Source: Perlabentimonas sp964490015 (GTDB taxonomy: Bacteria > Bacteroidota > Bacteroidia > Bacteroidales > Tenuifilaceae). Taken from it: a stretch of 64,000 bases of DNA. Below are positions 28,655-36,400 of the stretch, one piece after another (the stretch's first letter is position 1; each line of letters opens with the position of its first letter). The notes under the pieces are model-generated. The model was not told the DNA's origin and did not search any database. It was given only the letters and a program-made list of their open reading frames with translations. The position numbers and the translations under genes were made by a program. The stretch spans positions 1 to 64,000 of the forward strand of contig CAZBBA010000003.1 of the NCBI GenBank assembly GCA_964490015.1, in the 5' to 3' direction.

Positions 28655-29193
28655 TCCAACTCGTTGTAAAAATCCTCACCGTAAGCCCTTATTATCGGAG
28701 TTTTTAGGAAACGGAACACAGGAAGATTCTCCTTTACACCAAGTTCGCGTGCGGGTTTGCAGATGCTCCATTGGTCGAAGTTGAGCGCCGTGTACGTGGA
28801 GTATTTTTTAACCCGAATAGGGTAGAGGTGGCACGATATGGGCTTTCGAAACTCCACCTTTCCCTCGAGCCATGCCTTTTCGATGGCGCAAAAGGTAATG
28901 CCATTCTCCTCAATGGAGTACGCGCACTCCTCATCGTTTATAAGCGGAGTAACAATATCACCATCTATGTCGGTAACGACAATTCCCTGCTCGTTTATCG
29001 CCTCAAGCCCTTCGGGTTTAAGGTAGGGTTTGATATGAGCAATTTCCATCTCGAGTAGCTCTACCTCGTTGGGCTCCAGCGGCGCTCCCGACTGACCATC
29101 AACGCAGCAGGTTCCAAGGCACTTGGGTAGGTCGCAGCAGAACTGCTTTTCGAATAGGTCGAGGGAAAGTATCTTGTCGCCAATTTGTATCAT
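28655..29193 (-). CDS. DUF3109 family protein, C-terminus lost in assembly gap
   Basis: 179 residues visible from the ATG at 29193. The conserved cysteines of DUF3109 are seen: FCCDLPKCLGTCCVDG near the N-terminus, then ECAYS, TFCAIEKA, ISCHLYPIR and WSICKPA. The pattern suggests a metal or iron-sulfur centre, as in the related YkgJ group, but no function is known. The family is close to 190 residues, so only the last few are missing. It is oriented with priA and probably lies upstream of it in one transcript. Confidence 0.85.
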
Positions 29194-29259
29194 AAAAAAA
29201 TTATGCTTGAATGGGAGGACGCTTAGATTATAACTAAACTAGTCGTCCTCTCAAAATGC

Positions 29260-30786
29260 TTACTCACAAAGAATTTTACCCGTCATCTCGGCAGGAATGG
29301 GTAGCCCCATGATGCTAAGAATGGTTGGGGCAACATCGGCCAGGATACCATTCGAAACCTTTTTGTACTTGTCGGTAACAAGAACAATTGGTACAGGATT
29401 TAGCGAGTGGGCTGTGTTGGGAGAGCCATCCTCGTTCACAGCATTATCGGCATTGCCGTGATCGGCAATTATCATTACCGTGTAGCCATTGGCTTTCGCC
29501 GCATCAACCACTTCGCCCACGCATTGATCAACCGCTTTTACAGCTTTTTCGATAGCGCCGTAAATCCCGGTGTGCCCCACCATATCGCCGTTGGCAAAGT
29601 TGAGGCAAACAAAATCGGGCTGGTTTTGGTTTAAGTCCTTTACAATGGCATCCTTAACCAGGAATGCGCTCATCTCGGGCTGCAGATCGTATGTGGCCAC
29701 CTTGGGCGACTGGATAAGGATTCTGTTCTCGCCGGGGAACTCCTGCTCACGACCACCCGAGAAGAAGAAGGTTACGTGTGCATACTTCTCCGTCTCAGCA
29801 ATGCGTAGCTGTTTTAGTCCTGCTGCCGAAACCACTTCGCCAAGGGTGTTCAGTAGGTTATCCTTCTCGTAGGCTACCTTCACACCTTTAAACGTGTCGT
29901 CGTAGCGGGTAAGAGTAACGTAGTGCAACGGTAATGTTTTCATCCCGTGCTCGGGCATATCCTTTTGGGTAAGAACTATGGAGATTTCGCGCAGGCGGTC
30001 GGTACGGAAGTTGAAGCAGATAACCACATCGCCCTCCTTGATGGAGCCAACGGGATTGCCATTGGAATCAACTTTTACAATAGGTTTAATAAACTCATCG
30101 GTAACACCTTCGGCGTACGATTCCTCCATGGCTTTTACGATGTTGCTAACAGGTTTTCCAACACCGTTAACCATAAGGTCGTAGCCAACCTTTACGCGCT
30201 CCCAGCGCTTGTCGCGATCCATGGTGTAGTAACGGCCAACCATGGTGGCAATTTCGCCGTTGCTGGTTTCTAAGTGCTTCTCGAGGTTGCGTACAAAACC
30301 CAATCCGCTCTGCGGATCGGTATCGCGACCATCGGTTAGGGCATGGATAAATACCTTGCTAAGCCCATTATCCTTGGTCATATCGCAAAGTTTGTATAGA
30401 TGGGTATCCATGGAGTGAACCCCACCATCGGATACTAATCCAAGGAAATGAACCGATACATTTTTCTCCTTGGCATACTTAAAGGCTTCTGTTAATACCG
30501 AGTTTTTATCGATTAGCCCCTCCTTAATCTCCTTGTTTATTCTAACCAAATCCTGGTAAACAACGCGGCCTGCGCCGATATTTAAGTGTCCCACCTCGGA
30601 GTTGCCCATTTGTCCATCGGGTAAGCCCACATCTTCGCCGCTGGTCTGTAGCTGCGAGCTTGGGTAGGTTTTTTGAAGTTTTGTCATATTCTCGGGGTGA
30701 GTGCTGGCTATCACATCGGTTTTATCGCCCTTGCCAATTCCCCAACCATCGAGAATCATTAGTAGTACTTTGCTGTTGATTGTCAT
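29260..30786 (-). CDS. gpmI: 2,3-bisphosphoglycerate-independent phosphoglycerate mutase
   Basis: 508 residues, full-length iPGM of glycolysis/gluconeogenesis. Metal ligands of the phosphatase domain are seen: D13 in MILDGWGIG and the phospho-serine S63 in GQMGNSEVGH. The C-terminal cluster MIIADHGNADNAVNEDG and TAHSLNPVP carries the remaining Mn ligands. The transferase domain contains the GRYYTMDRDKRWERV segment. It has its own -7 box and a 5' stem-loop. A 7-bp hairpin lies between its stop and the DUF3109 start (29215-29250) and could reduce read-through, although it lacks a T tract. Confidence 0.97.
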   Translation of the reverse strand: MTINSKVLLMILDGWGIGKGDKTDVIASTHPENMTKLQKTYPSSQLQTSGEDVGLPDGQMGNSEVGHLNIGAGRVVYQDLVRINKEIKEGLIDKNSVLTEAFKYAKEKNVSVHFLGLVSDGGVHSMDTHLYKLCDMTKDNGLSKVFIHALTDGRDTDPQSGLGFVRNLEKHLETSNGEIATMVGRYYTMDRDKRWERVKVGYDLMVNGVGKPVSNIVKAMEESYAEGVTDEFIKPIVKVDSNGNPVGSIKEGDVVICFNFRTDRLREISIVLTQKDMPEHGMKTLPLHYVTLTRYDDTFKGVKVAYEKDNLLNTLGEVVSAAGLKQLRIAETEKYAHVTFFFSGGREQEFPGENRILIQSPKVATYDLQPEMSAFLVKDAIVKDLNQNQPDFVCLNFANGDMVGHTGIYGAIEKAVKAVDQCVGEVVDAAKANGYTVMIIADHGNADNAVNEDGSPNTAHSLNPVPIVLVTDKYKKVSNGILADVAPTILSIMGLPIPAEMTGKILCE

Positions 30787-30826
30787 AGTATTTTACTGAA
30801 AAATGAATGTTTACACCATAGAAACA

Positions 30827-30853
30827 ACTGAGCGTGTCGAAAGTTGCTCAGTA
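30827..30853 (-). promoter_or_regulatory. Stem-loop in the gpmI 5' leader
   Basis: A perfect 7-bp inverted repeat (30827-30833 with 30847-30853) placed between the predicted gpmI start of transcription and the ATG. It may protect the mRNA 5' end or bind a regulator. No known riboswitch or leader motif was recognised. Confidence 0.4.
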
Positions 30854-30862
30854 AAGCACTGC

Positions 30863-30870
30863 AAATGTAC
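30863..30870 (-). promoter_or_regulatory. Candidate -7 box for gpmI
   Basis: Minus-strand TACATTTG, matching TAnnTTTG, about 77 bp before the start codon. Confidence 0.5.
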
Positions 30871-30977
30871 AGAATTCAGATAAATTTTTTGGCCACACCA
30901 AATCTCGCAGCAAAATATTTATGCCAACGAGTGAAATGATTGAAGTTTATAGTGATACGACAATCGGTATTAAAGCT

Positions 30978-30985
30978 TATATTTG
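30978..30985 (+). promoter_or_regulatory. Candidate -7 box for the saccharopine dehydrogenase-like gene
   Basis: TATATTTG matches TAnnTTTG and lies 40 bp before the ATG at 31025. Confidence 0.5.
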
Positions 30986-31024
30986 GTGCATATTATTCAA
31001 AAATATTAAACAAAAGCATCCCTT

Positions 31025-32149
31025 ATGAAGATAGTTGTTCTAGGCGCAGGCATGGTGGGTCGTGCCATTGCCTTCGATTTGTGTAAGGACTACGAGGTTA
31101 CCTCAGTCGATTTTTCAGCAGAAGCGCTAACCCAGGTTTCGGGCTATGGCGTTAAAACTATTAAAGCCGATTTAAGCGATACCGCTACGGTTAAAAAGCT
31201 GGTGGCAGACTTCGACCTGGTAGTTTCAGCCGTGCCCGGTTTTATGGGCTATAGCACCGTGAAAGCTTGCATCGAAACCAAAAAATCGGTGGTGGATATC
31301 TCCTTTATGCCCGAGGATTTTATGGGGCTAAACGAGTTGGCCGTGAAAGCTGGCGTTACCGTTATTGCCGATTTTGGCGTTGCCCCTGGGATGCCCAACA
31401 TTATTCTTGGATATCATAACCAGACAATGGAGGTAACCGATTTCTTTTACATGGTAGGCGGTTTACCCATAATAAGGAACTACCCGTTCCAGTATAAGGC
31501 GCCGTTTTCGCCCATCGACGTGCTGGAGGAGTACACGCGTCCGGCTCGCTGCATGGAGAACGGACAGGTTGTGTCGAAACCCGCCATGAGCGAGGTGGAG
31601 ATGTACCGATTCCCCAATATTGGCGATCTGGAGGGTTTCAATACCGATGGCTTAAGATCGCTGCTAAAAACCATGGCGCATATCCCCAATATGAAGGAGA
31701 AAACTTTACGTTATCCGGGGCATATCGATATTGTTAAAACCCTTAGCGCAACAGGTTTTTTCAGTACCAATCCCATCACGATTAATGGAGTTGATATCAC
31801 CCCCATGGAGGTTACCTCTAAGATTCTTATTAACGAGTGGAAGTTGCAGCCCAATGAACCCGAGCTAACCGTTATGCGGGTTACCGTAACCGGGAAGGTG
31901 AACGGATTGCCCAAGTCTATATCCTACGATCTGTACGATGAGTACGACCCCGCAACCCAGCAGTGGTCTATGGCGCGAACAACGGGCTACACCGCCACCG
32001 CTGGCGTGAATCTGCTGGCAAAGGGATTGTTCAACCAAAAAGGCGTGTTCCCGCCCGAAATGGTTGGCGAGAGCAAGGGTTGCTTCGATTTTATTATGCG
32101 TTACCTAAATGATCGTGGGGTTGTTTACGCCGTTGACAACAAAAGTTAG
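31025..32149 (+). CDS. Saccharopine dehydrogenase family protein
   Basis: 374 residues. N-terminal NAD(P) Rossmann motif MKIVVLGAGMVGRAIAFDL, then a catalytic region with VVDISFMPEDF and VIADFGVAPGMPNIILGY (a conserved signature of bacterial saccharopine/lysine-ketoglutarate reductase-like enzymes). The C-terminal part YDEYDPATQQWSMARTTGYTA closes the substrate domain. Homologues act in lysine breakdown, spermidine synthesis or related amino-acid condensations; the real substrate here is not known. Followed after 38 bp by a kelch protein, possibly in the same transcript. Confidence 0.85.
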   Translation: MKIVVLGAGMVGRAIAFDLCKDYEVTSVDFSAEALTQVSGYGVKTIKADLSDTATVKKLVADFDLVVSAVPGFMGYSTVKACIETKKSVVDISFMPEDFMGLNELAVKAGVTVIADFGVAPGMPNIILGYHNQTMEVTDFFYMVGGLPIIRNYPFQYKAPFSPIDVLEEYTRPARCMENGQVVSKPAMSEVEMYRFPNIGDLEGFNTDGLRSLLKTMAHIPNMKEKTLRYPGHIDIVKTLSATGFFSTNPITINGVDITPMEVTSKILINEWKLQPNEPELTVMRVTVTGKVNGLPKSISYDLYDEYDPATQQWSMARTTGYTATAGVNLLAKGLFNQKGVFPPEMVGESKGCFDFIMRYLNDRGVVYAVDNKS

Positions 32150-32187
32150 TAAGATTTTTACTAATTGAATATTTGCTGATATAGTTA

Positions 32188-33546
32188 ATGCCCAAGGTTT
32201 TTTATAGATCTTGTTTTACAATACTGCTTTTTGCCCTGACGTTTTTACCCTTTTCGGCAAATTCGCAGGTGCTTAAAGGCACTGTGCTCGATGACGAAAC
32301 CCGCAAGCCAATTGCCGGGGTAAATGTTTATATAGCCCGTTTGGCCAAGGGGACAACCACCAGCATAAACGGCCAGTTCCAATTTGCAGAGCCGTTGCAG
32401 CTAAAAGCGGACGACCCGGTGTTGTTCTCGCATCTAGGTTACGAAACCGTAAGGTGTTCCTATGCCGATTTAAGGGCTAACAACTTCCTTGTGCTTCTTC
32501 GCTCTAAGGCGCAGCAGCTACAGGAGGTTGTTGTGCTAGCTAATAGGACACTGAAACCACTTCTTGGCTACCGAAAGCTAGGATCGCTTAGCGAGGGCCT
32601 GTATGCATTTGCCTCGGTGCAGGTTGATGATACGATTTATGTGGCGGGTGGAAGCAATGCGCTTGGGGAGAACCAAGCCCTAAAAGCCTTGGAGCTGTAT
32701 GGCATGGATTTTATGAAGTACCTAAAAGCCGATTTCTCCTGGCCCAACTACAGCAAGCAGATACACGTGTACAGTACAAAAAGCAACACATGGAATGTGC
32801 TATCCACTAAGCTATCGCCAAGGGCTTACCACTGCATGCATTACCACAACGGAAAATTATATGTGCTAGGTGGTAAGCGATTATCGACCAGCAGGAAGCT
32901 GGAGTACTTGGATGAGCAAATTGAGGTTTATAATCTTGCCGAAAAAACATTGCTGATTGATGCTGCAAATCCTCACCGGGCGGTTAGCTTTGCCTCATTT
33001 GTGTATAACGATAACCTAATTGTAATGGGTGGCTCCACCCATTTAAATGCCAAAGGCGATAAGGTTTGCAGCAGCAAGGCGTTTATGCTTAACCTTAACA
33101 ATGGTTTCTGGTACCAGCTTCCAGATATGCCCATAGCCAAGGAGACCAAAGGCGTAGTTGTGGATAATACCATTTACCTGATTGGCGGGTTTAGCCACAA
33201 ACCCCTTGCCACCATCGAAAGCTACAATATCCAAACCGGCGACTGGACTGTGGAAGGTTCGTTGATTACTGAGGTTGAACGCCCGGGATTGGCCTTGCGC
33301 GACAGCATTATTTACATATACGAGGGTAAATCTGTACAATTGTTAAATCTGAAAACCAGGGCGATTAGGGAGTACGCCATAGATCTGGGGCTTAAATGCT
33401 GCGAGCTGTTTTGGGACGATAACACTCTACTAATTGTTGGCGGTTACGAGGAGGATACAGGCAGCATTATCCCCTCTGCTCAGGTTTTTGCCATCGATTT
33501 GGATGAGTTTGCAAATACGCAGCTTATTAGCGAAAAGGTTTTGTAG
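32188..33546 (+). CDS. CarboxypepD_reg-like plus kelch-repeat protein
   Basis: 452 residues. Signal peptide (about 1-27), then a carboxypeptidase regulatory-like beta-sandwich (about 28-115: LKGTVLDDETRKPIAGVNVYI, VLFSHLGYETV) like that at the N-terminus of TonB receptors. The rest is a series of kelch-type blades: IYVAGGSNAL, LYVLGGKRL, LIVMGGSTH, IYLIGGFSH and LLIVGGYEE. Probably an exported beta-propeller of unknown ligand. Domain calls are from repeat motifs only. Confidence 0.8.
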   Translation: MPKVFYRSCFTILLFALTFLPFSANSQVLKGTVLDDETRKPIAGVNVYIARLAKGTTTSINGQFQFAEPLQLKADDPVLFSHLGYETVRCSYADLRANNFLVLLRSKAQQLQEVVVLANRTLKPLLGYRKLGSLSEGLYAFASVQVDDTIYVAGGSNALGENQALKALELYGMDFMKYLKADFSWPNYSKQIHVYSTKSNTWNVLSTKLSPRAYHCMHYHNGKLYVLGGKRLSTSRKLEYLDEQIEVYNLAEKTLLIDAANPHRAVSFASFVYNDNLIVMGGSTHLNAKGDKVCSSKAFMLNLNNGFWYQLPDMPIAKETKGVVVDNTIYLIGGFSHKPLATIESYNIQTGDWTVEGSLITEVERPGLALRDSIIYIYEGKSVQLLNLKTRAIREYAIDLGLKCCELFWDDNTLLIVGGYEEDTGSIIPSAQVFAIDLDEFANTQLISEKVL

Positions 33547-33705
33547 GGTTTTGGCTTATGCGCGCTTAAAGTTGTCCACAAAGGGTGCAGGGTAAACAAT
33601 TTTACTTTAACTTTAGGGCTAAAAGGTAAAAATATAATCTACCTTTTGTGTTTGTATCCTGCTAATACTGTTGTTATAGGTTGCTTTTTGTGCATGTACA
33701 AGCAA

Positions 33706-33720
33706 GTTAGGGCACGTACT
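33706..33720 (+). repeat. Left copy of the inverted repeat that bounds the Fic cassette
   Basis: GTTAGGGCACGTACT. Its exact reverse complement lies at 34890-34904, directly after the fic stop codon. In the cassette model this is the core site (GTTRRRY-like) that opens the cassette. The sequence left of it is the host side. Confidence 0.8.
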
Positions 33721-33742
33721 GACAGACGAGAGAAATCAATAT

Positions 33743-33826
33743 ATGGATATTTTATAGATACATTATGGATATTTCACTAAAAATCCATTATCTTTGTATG
33801 GATAAAATATGGATACAATATGGATA
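33743..33826 (+). promoter_or_regulatory. fic promoter with five ATGGATA repeats
   Basis: ATGGATA occurs at 33743, 33765, 33798, 33809 and 33820; the last copy contains the fic start codon. A -7 box TATCTTTG (33789-33796) lies among them. The arrangement suggests a repeated operator for autoregulation, perhaps by the winged-helix end of Fic itself. Confidence 0.55.
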
Positions 33827-34890
33827 ACTATATAAATAAGTTAAACTTTGATTTTATAACTAATCAGTTGGTTTTAAAATCTATAAGTTACATTGACTCG
33901 TTTAAAGGAAAATGGAATATCGTTGAAAGCAAAGAAAATATCTTTCTTAAAGAATTAAGAAAAATTGCTACAATTGAAAGCATTGGTTCATCAACTAGAA
34001 TTGAGGGGGCGCAACTAACTAATGAAGAGATTAAACAACTCCTTGAAAATGTAAAAATAACAGAGTTAAAATCAAGGGATGAGCAAGAAGTTGTAGGCTA
34101 CTATGATGTACTTGAAATTATCTATGAGAACTATGAAAACATTAGCATATCTAAGAATTACATTCAGCAATTACATCAAAGTTTATTAAAGTACAGCACT
34201 AAAGACGATAGACATAGAGGTGTTTACAAGAATTTGTCAAATAAAGTTGTCGCTAATTATCCTGATGGAACTCAAAGAGTAATTTTTAATACCACAGAAC
34301 CCCATTTGGTTGAAAGTGATATGAACTATTTGATAGAGTGGACAAACGACCAACTTAATTTAAAATCACTCCACCCATTAATTATTGTCGGACTTTTCGT
34401 TTATGAATTTTTATCAATACATCCATTTCAAGACGGAAATGGAAGACTATCTAGGCTATTGACCAATTTATTGCTTCTTAAAAACAACTATTTATTCATT
34501 CAATATGTATCGTTTGAAAATTTAATTGAGCAGAAAAAAAAGACTTACTATGAAGCACTAATGGATGGACAAAAGGATAGAAATTCTGAAAAAGAAAGAG
34601 TTGACAAATGGATGCTTTTCTTTTTACAATCCCTTGAAGCGCTAATCCCCCGATTGGAACAAAAATATGATGTATTTAAAACTAAAGGTGGTTATCTGAA
34701 TGAAAGACAAAAGAAAATAAAAGAATTTATTACAATCAATCAACCAATTAAATTATCTGATTTAGTAAAGAGTATGCCTGATTTTTCAATAAACACGCTT
34801 AAGAAAGATTTACAATATATGAAAGTTGAAAAAATAATTGATTCAGTTGGTAAAAACAAAGGAACGGTTTACGTATTGAAAGACAATTAA
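33820..34890 (+). CDS. Fic domain protein, class II, with C-terminal winged helix
   Basis: 356 residues. An N-terminal Fic_N-like helical domain carries the inhibitory motif STRIEG (residues 58-63, [S/T]xxxE[G/N]), which marks class II Fic enzymes held inactive by their own N-terminal helix. The catalytic motif is HPFQDGNGRLSR (201-212). Fic enzymes transfer AMP or other nucleotide moieties to hydroxyl side chains. The last 70 residues (from about GGYLNERQKKIKEF) look like a winged helix-turn-helix, common in this Fic group. Codon use is strongly A+T biased, unlike the flanks. It is the cargo of the first cassette-like unit. Confidence 0.9.
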   Translation: MDNYINKLNFDFITNQLVLKSISYIDSFKGKWNIVESKENIFLKELRKIATIESIGSSTRIEGAQLTNEEIKQLLENVKITELKSRDEQEVVGYYDVLEIIYENYENISISKNYIQQLHQSLLKYSTKDDRHRGVYKNLSNKVVANYPDGTQRVIFNTTEPHLVESDMNYLIEWTNDQLNLKSLHPLIIVGLFVYEFLSIHPFQDGNGRLSRLLTNLLLLKNNYLFIQYVSFENLIEQKKKTYYEALMDGQKDRNSEKERVDKWMLFFLQSLEALIPRLEQKYDVFKTKGGYLNERQKKIKEFITINQPIKLSDLVKSMPDFSINTLKKDLQYMKVEKIIDSVGKNKGTVYVLKDN

Positions 34891-35053
34891 GTACGTGCCC
34901 TAACAAGGGGTGTAGCCAATGCGGTCTGATTACGGAACTCCGTTTCTAAATCGCCCGATTGGTGCGATTTCGTCAGGGGCCGAAATCGAAGTTCGCGTTC
35001 CTCTCGTCTCGTCAAGTTTTTGACGAGACGAGACCACACCCCATCCGTTAGCA
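34890..35053 (+). repeat. attC-like palindromic element after fic
   Basis: Opens with the inverse core ending GCCCTAAC (to 34904) and closes with core GTTAGCA (35047-35053). The inner arms pair: GGGGTGT (34907-34913) with ACACCCC (35036-35042) and GGTCT (34923-34927) with AGACC (35031-35035), leaving nine unpaired bases as in attC sites. Inner hairpins include a perfect 12-bp stem (35003-35014 with 35021-35032) and a 7-bp stem (34966-34972 with 34981-34987). The left end GGGGTGTAGCCAAT is shared with the second element. Confidence 0.55.
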
Positions 35054-35102
35054 GCAATTGAGACTCGATTGCAAAATGAAAACAATCTAAACAGAATAAA
35101 AA

Positions 35103-36176
35103 ATGGAATTTCTAAAACCACTAAGATTTGTATCTATACTTAATCGGAAAAAAGACGACCCTAGTAAATTTATTTTTACTGGCAATTTGGCCGTTAAGGA
35201 AATCGACATTCAACTTTTTAAGTACAGAAAAGAAGAGTGTTTTGAGGATAAAAATATTTCGCCTTATATCATTAAGGCATTTGAAAAGAATGGACATAAT
35301 TATTGGTTAAATATCTATGGGTTAAATGATACAGAAACCATTGCATCAATTTGTGAGAAACAAGGAATTCACAGTTTAGTAATTCAAGATATTTTGGATG
35401 TAAACCAAAGGCCTAAGTTTCAAGAATATGAAGATTTTTCTTTTTTGACTTTAAAATCTATTGTTCCTTCCGAAAATGAAATGATAACAGAACAAATCAG
35501 TTTTGTTTTCGGCACAAACTATTTAATCTCTTTTCAAGAGAGGAAAGCAGACTACTTTGAGCACTTAAGGGTTAGGCTAAGAGAGAATAAAGGCATTTTA
35601 AGAGAACGTACTGCAGATTATTTGCTTTATACAATGCTTGAATCGATTCTTGACAATTATTTTAAAACCCTTACAAAGTTAGATGAAGAGATTGGAAAGT
35701 TTAATTTTACGAATACTAAAAAAGAACCATCCCCAAATGCACTTGAGTTGATTGAGAATCATAAAAAGTTTGTTCATTTTATCAAGAAATCTATTCTTCC
35801 AATAAAAGAATTTACTCAAATAGTTGAACGTGGCGAATGTGAATGCATTGCAGAAAAACACCAAAAATATTTTTTAGAAATCAAGGATTTATGCTTAACC
35901 TTAATTGATAATTGTGATATGATTATTTCATCACTTGAGAGTGAAACAAATTTATTCTTTTCTGTGCAAGGTCATCGAATGAATCAAGTGATGAAAACCC
36001 TAACAATCGTTGCTACTATATTTATCCCTTTGACCTTCATTGCAGGTATTTACGGAATGAATTTTTCAAATATGCCTGAACTTGAATGGAAATACGGTTA
36101 CCTCGGAATATGGATGATAATTATTGGTGTTTTCTTCGGTATGATTTTTTATTTTCGTAGAAAGAAATGGTTTTAG
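35103..36176 (+). CDS. corA: CorA family magnesium/divalent cation transporter
   Basis: 357 residues. A cytoplasmic funnel domain, then two C-terminal helices. The pore signature GMN is at residues 318-320 in LTFIAGIYGMNFSNMPELEWKYG. The channel mediates Mg2+ (and Co2+) uptake as a pentamer; some family members work as exporters. Length and motifs are intact. A+T-rich codon use contrasts with neighbours. It sits in the second cassette-like unit with no obvious promoter of its own, so it may be read from the fic promoter. Confidence 0.93.
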   Translation: MEFLKPLRFVSILNRKKDDPSKFIFTGNLAVKEIDIQLFKYRKEECFEDKNISPYIIKAFEKNGHNYWLNIYGLNDTETIASICEKQGIHSLVIQDILDVNQRPKFQEYEDFSFLTLKSIVPSENEMITEQISFVFGTNYLISFQERKADYFEHLRVRLRENKGILRERTADYLLYTMLESILDNYFKTLTKLDEEIGKFNFTNTKKEPSPNALELIENHKKFVHFIKKSILPIKEFTQIVERGECECIAEKHQKYFLEIKDLCLTLIDNCDMIISSLESETNLFFSVQGHRMNQVMKTLTIVATIFIPLTFIAGIYGMNFSNMPELEWKYGYLGIWMIIIGVFFGMIFYFRRKKWF

Positions 36177-36214
36177 GATGCACAAAGATAAGATGAAGAA
36201 CAAAAAATAACTTA

Positions 36215-36361
36215 TGCCAGCAAGGGGGTGTAGCCAATCTCGCTGTGCCTAGTAATTGGATGTTCTTTGGTTGATGACGTGGTCACTCCTTTAACGAGAC
36301 TGCATCGAATCTCGCGCACCGCTCATTAACCACTTGCCTGGCTCACCCCCTATTCTTAAAC
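36215..36361 (+). repeat. Second attC-like element, after corA
   Basis: Begins with TGCCAGC (36215-36221), which pairs imperfectly with the GTTAGCA opening the corA unit. The left arm GGGGGTG-t-AGCCA (36224-36236) pairs with TGGCTCACCCCC (36339-36350) over 12 bp with one bulged base. The right end TTAAAC resembles a core site with the leading G changed to C. It shares GGGGTGTAGCCAAT with the first element. Confidence 0.5.
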
Positions 36362-36400
36362 TTTTATAAAGACCGAAACGACAGTAAACTTTAAATTTAT

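Larger units (their letters stand above)
33706..36361 (+). mobile_element. Candidate integron-type gene cassette array (fic cassette, corA cassette), no integrase seen
   Basis: Two A+T-rich genes in the same direction, each followed by a ~150-bp GC-richer palindromic element. Unit 1 runs about 33707-35047 and unit 2 about 35048-36355. Each unit opens with a GTTAG-type box whose reverse complement (perfect over 15 bp for unit 1; 5 of 7 bases plus one G-T pair for unit 2) opens its own 3' element. That pairing is what a circularised cassette with an attC site would need. A third unit with a broken gene follows. Base composition clearly differs from the neighbours. The model is inference; no integrase or attI is in the window. 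Confidence 0.5.

Noticed and set aside
33743..33826. ATGGATA repeats as a CRISPR-like array
   Set aside because: Units are 7 bp with irregular spacing, no spacers of constant length and no cas genes.
33706..34904. The 15-bp inverted repeat as ends of an insertion sequence
   Set aside because: No transposase lies between the repeats and no target duplication was seen; the repeats are better explained by the cassette model.
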